A DNA stretch of 5,482 nucleotides from Bacteroidota bacterium (GCA_018623785.1 JAAZVD010000127.1:1-5482); one strand, 5' to 3'. Positions 1 through 5,482 are shown, counted from the stretch's first letter. The notes: generated by a model from the letters alone, not told the origin. A program made the numbers and translations.

Positions 1-9
1 CGTCAAAAG

Positions 10-912
10 ATGATGCGTATCCTTACTTCCGTGCTGTTCCTTGCGCTGTTGGCAGTCATCGGATGTGACAGTGCAGACACCCTCGAGCAGGACGTTGCCA
101 AGGTTCAAGTGCGTCTTGACGTGGAAAATCTACCGCCGCTACAAGATGGATTCACCTACCAGGCCTGGGCGCGTGTCGGTGCCGAGACCCATGGGTCAGA
201 CCCCTTCAACGTAACCGAAACGGGGTCCTTTCTCAATGAGGCAGGCCAGATCATTCAGAACGTAATCGTCTTCCCCGTGGATATATCGGAGGCCAGGGAG
301 ATCTATGTGACCATCGAGGAAAAACGGGATTCAGATGCGCAGCCATCCGGTACCGTGGTGCTGGCCGGGGATGTCACGGAATTCGAAGCTGCATTGAGCG
401 TCGCACATGAGCGGGCTTTGGGGACGATGTTTGATAATCAGTCGGGTACGTTCATGCTGCTCAACTGGATGAGCGGTGCTTCTCCCGACGAGACGTCTGG
501 ACTATGGTTCATCGGTGGCAGCCGCGCGGCTCCAAGCGCAGGCCTGTCACTACCGCCGCTTCCCGAGGGGTGGGTCTACGAGGGCTGGGTGGATCTTGGA
601 GGGAGATTGGTTTCCACAGGGCCATTCAGGGAAAACAGCACGCATGACTTGCAGCGGTTGTATTCCGATACCGACACCCCTCCGTATCCCGGCGAGGATT
701 TCCTGGAGAACGCTCCGGAGGGGGTGAACTTCCCTCTGGACCCCGCAGGGGCTACTGTTCGTGTGAGCGTTGAGCCGTTTCCCGATGATACCGAGCAGCC
801 CTATGGCATCTTCGTGCTTTCCGGCACCGTACCGTCAAGTCCGGTTGCTGCAACCCCCTATATACTCCAGGCTGATATGGTAGCACCTGTGGGCACGGCT
901 ATCCTGTTTTGA
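10..912 (+). CDS. Lipoprotein with two tandem anti-sigma-factor-like (RskA C-terminal-like) beta domains
   Basis: The 300-residue product starts with a lipoprotein signal: M1-M2-R3, a hydrophobic stretch (about 4-17) and a lipobox V16-I17-G18-C19, so lipidation at Cys19 and export are expected. Asp follows the Cys, which in E. coli would favour inner-membrane retention; whether that rule holds here is unknown. The body is an internal duplication. Copy 1 (about 35-135) has LPPLQDGFTYQAW (41-53), then DPF, then an FPVD...IYVTIE segment and a GTVVLAGDV strand. Copy 2 (about 162-290) has LPPLPEGWVYEGWV (181-194), STGPF, FPLD...VRVSVE and GIFVLSGTV. A linker with SGLWFIGG joins them, and PYPGEDFLENAPEG (226-239) is familiar from proteins annotated as anti-sigma factor domain. 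The LPPLPxGxxYxxW...G.F pattern is that of the RskA C-terminal domain, but there is no N-terminal zinc-binding anti-sigma domain and no sigma factor next door. It is therefore probably an envelope protein sharing the fold, not a proven regulator. M1 (base 10) and M2 (base 13) are both possible starts; the ribosome-binding region lies at or beyond the edge. Confidence -1.
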   Translation: MMRILTSVLFLALLAVIGCDSADTLEQDVAKVQVRLDVENLPPLQDGFTYQAWARVGAETHGSDPFNVTETGSFLNEAGQIIQNVIVFPVDISEAREIYVTIEEKRDSDAQPSGTVVLAGDVTEFEAALSVAHERALGTMFDNQSGTFMLLNWMSGASPDETSGLWFIGGSRAAPSAGLSLPPLPEGWVYEGWVDLGGRLVSTGPFRENSTHDLQRLYSDTDTPPYPGEDFLENAPEGVNFPLDPAGATVRVSVEPFPDDTEQPYGIFVLSGTVPSSPVAATPYILQADMVAPVGTAILF

Positions 913-946
913 GAGGGGTGCTGAGAGAGGCTGTCTCGCTGCGGCA

Positions 947-1288
947 TCAGCTCACAGGCGCGTCTCTGCTGCTGCGCTTGCGACGGTCTCTGGCCGCACC
1001 GCGAGCCTTTCGAAGCTGACGCTCTGCGGAGGTATACGCCAACTGGATGGCCTCGGGAATCAGGGAGGACTTTTGGGAGGCGGAGATGTTATCAGGCTTG
1101 TGGTACAAGGTCAGGGTGGCGTCGTACTCGTTGACCGTGGGCTTACCAGACAGTTGCTTGATGGATAAATGTGCACCGGTAATATCCGCGTGTCCTTTTT
1201 CCAGCTTTTCCAAGCGGGATACGATCCAAGCCTGCGTGGCTTCTGAGATCTGAAGGTGATCCAAGTGCATTTCGAGGTTGATGGCCAT
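947..1288 (-). CDS. Short ribosome hibernation promoting factor (HPF/RaiA family)
   Basis: The 113-residue protein resembles short-form HPF/YfiA (sigma-54 modulation protein / S30Ae family). These factors bind the 30S decoding region of idle ribosomes and promote hibernation in stationary phase. The sequence follows the family layout: strand one (MAINLEMHLDHL), a helix ending in the typical VSRLEKLEKGHADI, strands with AHLSIKQ and YDATLTLYHK, a short ISAS strand, then helix two with AIQLAYTSAERQLRKARG. The very basic C-terminus (ARGAARDRRKRSSRD) suits rRNA contact. There is no long-form C-terminal dimerisation domain, so 100S formation by this protein alone would not be expected. The ATG at 1288 is chosen because GGAG (1296-1299) lies 7 bases upstream and the protein then begins at the family's first strand. 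A TTG at 1306 would add six residues without support. The gene is read toward the lipoprotein gene (34 bases between stops) and lies 129 bases downstream of the peptidase gene on the same strand. Family assignment fairly firm; the sequence is a divergent member. Confidence -1.
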   Translation of the reverse strand: MAINLEMHLDHLQISEATQAWIVSRLEKLEKGHADITGAHLSIKQLSGKPTVNEYDATLTLYHKPDNISASQKSSLIPEAIQLAYTSAERQLRKARGAARDRRKRSSRDAPVS

Positions 1289-1295
1289 GAGCGTA

Positions 1296-1299
1296 CTCC
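1296..1299 (-). promoter_or_regulatory. Ribosome binding site of the hibernation factor gene
   Basis: GGAG on the minus strand, 7 bases before the ATG at 1288. It decides the start in favour of that ATG over the in-frame TTG at 1306. Confidence -1.
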
Positions 1300-1354
1300 A
1301 TTCCAAGTGAATGCGGTGACGAAGGCCCCATCATCAAGGGCTCTTGTAGACAGT

Positions 1355-1383
1355 TAATCATCGACAACCCGGAGACTTGTCAG
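1355..1383 (-). promoter_or_regulatory. Possible promoter of the hibernation factor gene
   Basis: On the minus strand, CTGACA (1378-1383) is followed after exactly 17 bases by TGATTA (1355-1360), a fair sigma70-type pair about 66 bases before the ATG at 1288. If real, it makes the gene independently transcribed from the peptidase gene upstream. The -10 match is imperfect and the call rests only on consensus and spacing. A Bacteroidota-type sigma factor would prefer a different box, which I do not see here. Confidence -1.
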
Positions 1384-1411
1384 GAAATGCCGCACAGTCA
1401 TGACGGGGAAG

Positions 1412-1425
1412 CCCGCCTCAGCGGG
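1412..1425 (-). terminator. Weak hairpin over the stop codon of the peptidase gene
   Basis: On the minus strand CCCGC-TGAG-GCGGG forms a 5-bp GC stem with a 4-base loop, and the loop includes the TGA stop of the M32 peptidase gene (1418-1420). The following bases are CTTCCCC, not a T run, so it is at best a weak terminator or a 3'-end stabiliser. Because it overlaps the stop codon, translating ribosomes would interfere with its folding. No better terminator is visible between this gene and the hibernation factor gene, so partial read-through is possible. Confidence -1.
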
Positions 1426-2890
1426 AGGCCATCGCTTCGTACTTGCGTCGCAGGTAGGCCATCCATGGGCCTGCGCTCACGTCGGCTCCGGTCGATGCCG
1501 TCAATATCTGGCTGGCGGTACGCCTGCGACCCCACTGGTGCACGTTCTCCCGTAACCAGGAAAGCAGTGCAGAAAAGTCTCCATGGCGAATGTGATCATC
1601 GAGGTCAGGAAGGGCTGCATAAGCCGCGTCGAAGAGCTGCACCGACATCAGGTTGCCGAGCGCGTAGGTCGGGAAGTAGCCGATGGCGCCAAGCGACCAA
1701 TGAATATCCTGCAGCACACCTTCGGCATCGTTCAAGGGTCTGACGCCCAGCCAGGCCTCCATACGATCGTTCCATTCCCGCGGCAGATCGGAGACGGCTA
1801 CCTTGCCCGCAATCATCTGCTGCTCCAACTCAAAACGCAGCATGATGTGCAGGTTATAGGTTACCTCATCGGCTTCGACGCGGATGGTTGACGGACTGAC
1901 CGCATTAATGGCCCTGTAAAAATCATCCAACGACACGCCCTGCAACGCGGCGGGGAAAGCCTCCTGTGCCTGTGGAAAAGCATATTCCCAGAAGGGTAGG
2001 CTGCGCCCAACCAGGTTCTCCCACATTCGGGACTGTGATTCGTGCATGCCAAGCGAGGTCCCGTCAGCCAAGGGTGTTCCCTCCAACGCAGGGTCGATTC
2101 CTTGCTCGTAGATGGCATGCCCGGCTTCATGAAGGGTCCCGAAAAAGGCCGGGTTGAAGAACCGCTTTTCCAGCCGGGTGGTAATGCGGACATCCGAAAT
2201 AGAGAAGGATGTCGAAAAGGGGTGGGCAGATACGTCCTGTCGGCCGCGGTTCATGTCATATCCGATACGCTCGGCCATTTTCAGCCCGAAAGCCCACTGC
2301 GCATCTTCCGGGTACTCACGATGAAGCGGTCCCTCGCAGGCAACGCCTGTCTTTCCCATTTCCTTGGCAAATGGTACGAGTTGCGAGCGAACCTCCTCGA
2401 ATACCTCGCTTACCTGACGCGTTGTGGCTCCCTCCTCGTACTGGTCCAGCAAGGCATCGTAGGGCTGATCTTCGTAGCCAAGGGCCTCGGCATGCTGGAT
2501 GCACAAGTCCACAATGCGCTCAAGATGGGGAGCAAACGTCGAAAACGTGTCGGTTGATCGGGCTTCCTGCCACGCACCTTTTGCGCGCCCTGCGGCCTCG
2601 GCCATGGCAGCAATCAGGGAGGATGGTACCCTCGATGCCTTTTCGATATCCCTTCGCACCACCCGGATCAGATCCGCATCCAGCTCTGAGACGGGGCCGG
2701 CCGCCTCCAGCAGGGTAGTGGTTTTGTCGGAGACGAGCAGTTCATGCGCCAGGGACCGCAGGGTAGCCACTTGCTGCGAGCGCGCCTCGGCTCCCCCGGC
2801 AGGCATGTGGGTTTCCATATCCCACTCCAGGACGGCAGCGGCCTGATTCAGGTGGGTGATACGTGCCAGACGTGTTCTGAGGGATTCCAT
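1418..2890 (-). CDS. M32-family metallocarboxypeptidase (carboxypeptidase Taq type)
   Basis: The 490-residue protein is a full-length member of peptidase family M32. These cytoplasmic zinc (sometimes cobalt) carboxypeptidases remove C-terminal residues from peptides. All the family motifs are present in order: HPF (223-225), DVRIT (233-237), the metal site HEAGH (H254, catalytic E255, H258), HESQSR (283-288) with E284 as the expected third metal ligand, IRVEADE (336-342), GVLQDIHW (391-398) and GYFPTYALGN (404-413). The spacing from the first His to the third ligand (30 residues) equals that recalled for the Pyrococcus furiosus enzyme (H269/H273/E299). The N-terminal helical part carries ALEWDMETHMP-like residues (about 19-30), typical of the family start, so the ATG at 2890 is kept; the next Met (25) would delete conserved sequence. 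No clear Shine-Dalgarno is seen, only a purine-rich stretch. No signal peptide. Likely role: turnover of cytoplasmic peptides. The family is certain; the substrate range is not readable from sequence. Confidence -1.
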   Translation of the reverse strand: MESLRTRLARITHLNQAAAVLEWDMETHMPAGGAEARSQQVATLRSLAHELLVSDKTTTLLEAAGPVSELDADLIRVVRRDIEKASRVPSSLIAAMAEAAGRAKGAWQEARSTDTFSTFAPHLERIVDLCIQHAEALGYEDQPYDALLDQYEEGATTRQVSEVFEEVRSQLVPFAKEMGKTGVACEGPLHREYPEDAQWAFGLKMAERIGYDMNRGRQDVSAHPFSTSFSISDVRITTRLEKRFFNPAFFGTLHEAGHAIYEQGIDPALEGTPLADGTSLGMHESQSRMWENLVGRSLPFWEYAFPQAQEAFPAALQGVSLDDFYRAINAVSPSTIRVEADEVTYNLHIMLRFELEQQMIAGKVAVSDLPREWNDRMEAWLGVRPLNDAEGVLQDIHWSLGAIGYFPTYALGNLMSVQLFDAAYAALPDLDDHIRHGDFSALLSWLRENVHQWGRRRTASQILTASTGADVSAGPWMAYLRRKYEAMASR

Positions 2891-2957
2891 CGCACTTTGT
2901 CGTTGATCGGAGAAGGGTCACCTTTGATGCACGGATACCTCGAAGGTTCTGTCGGTT

Positions 2958-2979
2958 ATGTCCGGACATGTCCTACATG
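2958..2979. promoter_or_regulatory. Cluster of overlapping palindromes, operator candidate
   Basis: Three inverted repeats overlap in 22 bases: ATGTCCGGACAT (2958-2969, perfect 12-base palindrome), GGACATGTCC (2964-2973, perfect 10-base palindrome) and CATGT-CCT-ACATG (2967-2979). The half-site ATGTCC thus occurs in alternating orientation with overlaps, as in binding sites for dimeric regulators that can bind cooperatively. It lies 67 bases before the peptidase start and 164 bases before the usp start, so control of the peptidase gene is the likelier role. No regulator gene is adjacent and I cannot name the family. Confidence -1.
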
Positions 2980-3006
2980 GTGAGCAGGTTTTTGCTGTAC
3001 TGCCCA

Positions 3007-3023
3007 TGTGCTCTTACCGCACA
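3007..3023. promoter_or_regulatory. Interrupted palindrome in the divergent intergenic region
   Basis: TGTGC (3007-3011) and GCACA (3019-3023) form a 5+5 inverted repeat with a 7-base centre, in the style of a helix-turn-helix dimer site. It is short enough to occur by chance. It is listed because it sits between the two divergent genes, near the stronger palindrome cluster at 2958-2979. Confidence -1.
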
Positions 3024-3043
3024 CGAAGCAGTGGGATGTTCGG

Positions 3044-3073
3044 TTGTCAGGGTGGCTTCCACCGCCGTAGGGT
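3044..3073 (+). promoter_or_regulatory. Possible promoter of the universal stress protein gene, with a symmetric spacer
   Basis: TTGTCA (3044-3049) and TAGGGT (3068-3073) are separated by 18 bases, a plausible sigma70-type pair about 70 bases before the start codon at 3144. The -10 match is weak. The spacer contains GGTGG-CTT-CCACC (3051-3063), a perfect inverted repeat. A protein bound there would contact the face between -35 and -10, so the site could be a repressor or MerR-type site. This is inference from position only. Confidence -1.
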
Positions 3074-3131
3074 ATGAGTGGGGGCGGACCGTCTCGCGTT
3101 CTGACGTCCGAATCCCCGATACACTCCACAC

Positions 3132-3136
3132 GAAGG
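3132..3136 (+). promoter_or_regulatory. Ribosome binding site of the usp gene
   Basis: GAAGG sits 7 bases before the ATG at 3144, a normal Shine-Dalgarno distance. It supports that start, which is also where the first Usp strand (KTFRILVPTDFS) begins. Confidence -1.
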
Positions 3137-3143
3137 CACCATC

Positions 3144-4064
3144 ATGAAAACCTTTCGCATCCTCGTTCCCACAGATTTTTCCGACAGTGCTCTCCTGGCA
3201 TTGGAACACGGCATCTTTCTGGCCAAAAAATTCGAAGGTGAACTGGTCCTCCTTCATGTGGCCGAGTTACCTACCATCACTATCCATGATTTCCCCTCAG
3301 ACTTGTTTGATCTGGCTCGGGAGGCGGGCATGGATCGAATGGGCGAATTACTGGATGAGCAGGAAGTCGTATTGCCTCCGGTAAAGAGGGTAGTGCTTTC
3401 GGGGACGCCCGCTGAGCCGGCCGCTGACGTCATCGTTGATTATGCAAAATCCAACGATATAGACTTCATCGTCACGGGCACCCATGGCCGCCGCGGGGTA
3501 CGCCGGCTGTTCCTGGGGAGCGTCACCGAAGAAGTCGTACGTTGCTCTCCATGCCCCGTCCTGACCATGCGTACCCACAAGGAAGCCTGGTCCTTGCCAA
3601 GGGCCGATCGCATTCTAGTTCCAGTGGATTTCAGCGCCGCAACCCGCCAGGTAATCGGTGCGGCCTCGCGTATCGCGGAACACTACGATGCTGCCATCAC
3701 TCTGGCCCACGTGGTCAACCTGGACTACTACCCTTACTATGGATTTGGATCAGACGCTTTTCCGGAGATCAGGAAGAGCATGATAGAAGCCAGCGAGGCC
3801 AAGCTGACGGAGCTTGCCGCTGAGTTGCAGGCGGCGGGTCTGGTTGTATCCTGGAAAACCATCAAGGGGCATCCTGCCGTGGCCCTTCGGCAGTTGGCCG
3901 AGGAGACTGACACCGATCTGATTGTCATCGGGTCCCATGGGCGCTCCGGCTTCGATCGGGCCATGGTGGGCAGCGTTTCCGAGAAAGTCCTGCGTTCCGC
4001 CCACTGCCCTGTCATGGTCATAAACACAGGCGATGACAGTGAACAGTGGAGCGTCTCAGCCTGA
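3144..4064 (+). CDS. Universal stress protein with two tandem Usp domains
   Basis: The 306-residue protein has two complete UspA-type alpha/beta domains. Domain 1 covers about 1-143, opening with FRILVPTDFSDSA; domain 2 covers about 154-294, opening with DRILVPVDFSAAT. Each keeps the nucleotide-binding motif G-2X-G-9X-G-S: G112, G115, G125-S126 in domain 1 and G263, G266, G276-S277 in domain 2, each with the usual His before the second Gly (H114, H265) and ending in a CPV strand (137-139, 288-290). ATP binding at both sites is therefore predicted, as in the ATP-binding Usp subclass. Two-domain Usp proteins usually act as cytoplasmic stress or energy-state sensors; the exact role is unknown. 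Between the domain 2 strands an aromatic insert (DYYPYYGFG, 194-202) is notable. The gene is monocistronic by position: divergent from the peptidase gene, and followed by about 200 bases before the tRNA gene. Confidence -1.
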   Translation: MKTFRILVPTDFSDSALLALEHGIFLAKKFEGELVLLHVAELPTITIHDFPSDLFDLAREAGMDRMGELLDEQEVVLPPVKRVVLSGTPAEPAADVIVDYAKSNDIDFIVTGTHGRRGVRRLFLGSVTEEVVRCSPCPVLTMRTHKEAWSLPRADRILVPVDFSAATRQVIGAASRIAEHYDAAITLAHVVNLDYYPYYGFGSDAFPEIRKSMIEASEAKLTELAAELQAAGLVVSWKTIKGHPAVALRQLAEETDTDLIVIGSHGRSGFDRAMVGSVSEKVLRSAHCPVMVINTGDDSEQWSVSA

Positions 4065-4202
4065 GTCAGGGAGCCGGCCGCTGTCATCGGCACGTGCCTG
4101 TGCGGCAGGCTAGGGTGGGTACGCGAGTGGGTTGGGAGCGGTGAAAAATCGATGATTCAGCGCTCAGTGGTCGAGGAAGCATCCCCGGGACCCGTCGGCG
4201 GG
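4065..4202. other. Intergenic stretch between usp and the tRNA promoter
   Basis: No gene is seen here. Two small GC hairpins are present: GCCTG-TGCGG-CAGGC (4096-4110) and ACCCG-TCGG-CGGGT (4190-4203). Neither has a T run, so neither is a convincing terminator for usp. The 8-base word TGATTCAG occurs twice (4153-4160 and 4204-4211), probably by chance. Confidence -1.
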
Positions 4203-4231
4203 TTGATTCAGGGTGGTATGCGGCGTAATTT
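4203..4231 (+). promoter_or_regulatory. Likely promoter of the tRNA-Thr gene
   Basis: TTGATT (4203-4208) and TAATTT (4226-4231) are separated by exactly 17 bases and lie 34 bases before the mature tRNA 5' end, a normal arrangement for a stable RNA promoter. Transcription would start near 4238, leaving a leader of about 28 bases to be removed by RNase P. Support is by consensus and spacing only. Confidence -1.
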
Positions 4232-4265
4232 TTTCGTTCTGCGGCACGCCTTTTGTGCGTCACAG

Positions 4266-4341
4266 GCCAATGTAGCTCAGCTGGTAGAGCAGCTCACTCG
4301 TAATGAGCAGGTCAGCGGTTCGAGTCCGCTCATTGGCTCCA
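4266..4341 (+). tRNA. tRNA-Thr (anticodon CGT)
   Basis: This 76-base sequence folds as a canonical cloverleaf. The acceptor stem GCCAATG (4266-4272) pairs with CATTGGC (4331-4337), the discriminator is T4338 and CCA is encoded (4339-4341). The D stem is GCTC/GAGC with loop AGCTGGTA. The anticodon stem GCTCA/TGAGC holds loop CTCGTAA with anticodon CGT (4299-4301), reading the threonine codon ACG. The variable region is AGGTC, and the T arm AGCGG/CCGCT holds loop TTCGAGT. All stems are perfectly paired, so the gene looks functional. It reads a single codon; other Thr tRNAs must be encoded elsewhere. It stands alone, with its own promoter and terminator. Confidence -1.
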
Positions 4342-4356
4342 CGGTTCCTACAGCGC

Positions 4357-4393
4357 AAAGCGCCCCTCCTGGTTACAGGAGGGGCGCTTTTTT
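4357..4393 (+). terminator. Strong intrinsic terminator after tRNA-Thr
   Basis: A perfect 15-bp stem, AAAGCGCCCCTCCTG (4357-4371) with CAGGAGGGGCGCTTT (4376-4390), closes a GTTA loop. The stem's 3' end runs into six T residues (4388-4393). It begins 16 bases after the tRNA CCA. The A residues at the stem base give a short TTT on the other strand, so it may also stop the converging minus-strand gene, though less efficiently. Confidence -1.
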
Positions 4394-4480
4394 GTGGCTG
4401 CGCGTCACGTTGGGCAAACCGCAATGGGTGGGGGACACTGGTCAACCCCATCAGGCTGTTTCACAAGGCAGATGGCTTAT
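4394..4480. other. Intergenic stretch between the tRNA terminator and the converging gene
   Basis: About 90 bases between the tRNA terminator and the inverted repeat at the end of the minus-strand gene. I see no gene, no copy of the tRNA 3' end and no promoter. Confidence -1.
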
Positions 4481-4561
4481 TCAGGTCACTTAGCGGCAGC
4501 AGGGGACGTGATCAGGTTCCACTCACATGCAAGCTCACGCATGTGGGTCTGAGTGACCTGA
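4481..4561. repeat. Nested inverted repeats over the 3' end of the unknown gene
   Basis: The outer arms TCAGGTCACTTAG (4481-4493) and CTGAGTGACCTGA (4549-4561) match at 12 of 13 positions, the exception being a possible G-U pair in the plus-strand RNA. The inner arms ACTCACATGC (4521-4530) and GCATGTGGGT (4539-4548) match at 9 of 10 around an 8-base loop. Together they give a two-stem folded-back structure. It includes the stop codon at 4486-4488 and the last 24 codons of the minus-strand gene. It could be an mRNA 3'-end structure, a protein-binding site or a trace of a mobile element; no transposase is nearby. Confidence -1.
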
Positions 4562-5482
4562 TGGAGGTACTCGAAAATATTACGGTGCTGGGCTAGGTAT
4601 TCCGCCCGCGTCGTGCCCGGGACAACTTTTCGAAACGCTTCAAAGTGCGTATCGATGTCTGATGTGTGTGCGTACATCGTGGCCTTGAGGCGAAGCTGCA
4701 CACCTTGCTGCATGGCACCGGCAAGCGAGTGGGTCATTTTGCCTTCCCGCACGTATTTCTGGGTCAGCGGTGTCAGTTTGTGAGTAACGGCATGATCCAG
4801 TAAACCAGTCAGGTCAACATGGCTGAGGTCAGCCTCATCTTGACATGATTTCTCCTGTGCCCGCAATAACGCATTCAAACTGGCTCGATATGCCAAAGCG
4901 ATGGTGCTCAGCTTGATTCCTGCCGTCCACTCCAACCGCGTTCTCATCAGATTGGCGACTGCGGTCAGAGCAGCCTGGGGAGTGTGACGGCCTTTCATGG
5001 CCGGCAGAAGTACTGCTGCCAATTCATCTGCGGTGGGAGAGGACCAGCACAGCCCGGTAGTATCCTTGCACACTACAAACCGATGCTTACCTCGAGTTAC
5101 CAGCGTCAATGTTGGGTCATGGGATATCCAGCGCTTGAACGTTCTGATGATCTTGGCAAGCGATGGGTCAATCGTACGGTGGTACGCAAAAAAGGCGTCT
5201 TGGAGAACGGAACCGATCATGCGTTTTACCTCCTCCTGCAGCTGCCTCTCGCTCAACACGGCCAAGTCCAGATAGCCGCAGAAGTAGCGTTGCAATTCAG
5301 GCAACGTACCGTCGGCGTGTTGTTCGAAGAGGGGAGCCAGAGCATCCGTCGCCAGATCATCCAGGCGGGAAATACCAAGTTCAGCCATCAGGCGCACGGC
5401 CTTGCTGTTGAAGCGGAGCTTCGTGGCAGCTTCGCGCTGGCAGTAGAGGAAAAATTGATTGGTGGAATGCCGCGTTGGTGCC
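4486..5482 (-). CDS. Unrecognised protein, partial: 5' end beyond the window
   Basis: The frame is open from the right edge to the stop at 4486-4488 and shows 331 codons. A GTG (5397) and an ATG (5388) are possible internal starts, but neither has a well-placed ribosome-binding site. The frame continues upstream without a stop (RHSTNQFFLYCQREAATKLRF), so the true start is probably outside. The protein looks mostly alpha-helical and soluble: no signal peptide, no membrane segment. Visible landmarks (numbering from the edge) are a helix-acidic segment ISRLDDLATDALAPLFE, the block DPSLAKIIRTFKRWI (about 107-121), a short beta-like LTLVTRGKHRFVVC and a Lys/His-rich C-terminal third. The DDLATDALAPLFE segment slightly recalls sigma-70 region 2 (DLxQDxFLxLFE), and the DPSLAKIIRxxK block resembles hypothetical proteins I associate with Salinibacter-like bacteria. 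No recombinase, transposase or nuclease motif is found. Function unknown; a sigma-like role is only a weak guess. Confidence -1.
   Translation of the reverse strand, partial: APTRHSTNQFFLYCQREAATKLRFNSKAVRLMAELGISRLDDLATDALAPLFEQHADGTLPELQRYFCGYLDLAVLSERQLQEEVKRMIGSVLQDAFFAYHRTIDPSLAKIIRTFKRWISHDPTLTLVTRGKHRFVVCKDTTGLCWSSPTADELAAVLLPAMKGRHTPQAALTAVANLMRTRLEWTAGIKLSTIALAYRASLNALLRAQEKSCQDEADLSHVDLTGLLDHAVTHKLTPLTQKYVREGKMTHSLAGAMQQGVQLRLKATMYAHTSDIDTHFEAFRKVVPGTTRAEYLAQHRNIFEYLHQVTQTHMRELACEWNLITSPAAAK

Noticed and set aside
920..951. Shared terminator between the lipoprotein and hibernation factor genes
   Set aside because: Only a GCTGA/TCAGC outer pair with a broken inner stem and no T run; too weak to call.
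1289..1306. Extended TTG start for the hibernation factor
   Set aside because: The GGAG site lies inside this extension at the right distance for the ATG at 1288, and the family's first strand starts at that ATG.
2042..2846. Long plus-strand open frames opposite the M32 peptidase gene
   Set aside because: They are antisense to a gene with every family motif intact and read as low-quality, Arg/Pro/Cys/Ser-rich translations typical of shadow frames.
4152..4493. Plus-strand open frame running through the tRNA gene
   Set aside because: It covers the complete tRNA-Thr and its terminator, so it cannot be a real gene. Its sequence has no protein-like features.
4266..5482. tRNA-Thr as the integration site of a genomic island
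   Set aside because: No integrase motifs are found in the neighbouring protein and no duplicate of the tRNA 3' end is seen downstream within the window. The right boundary could still lie outside.
4486..5482. Tyrosine recombinase, suggested by the RHST near the visible N-terminus
   Set aside because: The catalytic Arg...His-x-x-Arg...Tyr pattern is absent from the C-terminal part, where it would have to be.
1..5482. CRISPR array or other regular direct repeats
   Set aside because: No regularly spaced repeats were found on reading either strand. The only internal repetition is the protein-level duplication in the lipoprotein and in the Usp protein.

Overview
The window (about 55-60% GC by eye) looks like ordinary chromosomal DNA from a free-living bacterium. 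It holds five protein genes, one tRNA gene and short intergenic regions, with no transposase, integrase, phage gene or CRISPR array. The duplicated LPPLPEGW/YEGWV lipoprotein and the style of the last protein remind me of Rhodothermota/Salinibacter-type members of the Bacteroidota-related lineages. That is recollection, not a computed assignment, and clear Shine-Dalgarno-like sites ahead of two genes leave other phyla open.

Layout, left to right: (1) a secreted lipoprotein made of two tandem copies of an anti-sigma-factor-like (RskA C-terminal-like) beta domain, plus strand; (2) converging on it 34 bases away, a short HPF/RaiA-type ribosome hibernation factor, minus strand; (3) a complete M32 metallocarboxypeptidase (carboxypeptidase Taq family), minus strand, with every family motif present; (4) a 253-base divergent intergenic region with several overlapping palindromes; (5) a two-domain universal stress protein, plus strand, with both ATP-binding motifs intact; (6) tRNA-Thr(CGT) with encoded CCA, a plausible sigma70-type promoter before it and a very strong intrinsic terminator after it; (7) on the minus strand, a partial gene of at least 331 codons entering from the right edge. 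It encodes an unrecognised, mainly helical, probably cytoplasmic protein, and its end overlaps nested inverted repeats.

The hibernation factor, the universal stress protein and the peptidase would fit a starvation or stationary-phase theme: ribosome shutdown, stress survival and peptide turnover. They do not form one operon, because the usp gene is divergent from the peptidase and the hibernation gene sits 129 bases past the peptidase stop with its own plausible promoter. I see no convincing new multi-gene system. The best leads are the operator-like palindrome cluster, the orphan duplicated anti-sigma-like lipoprotein, and the unknown protein at the right edge with its structured 3' end.
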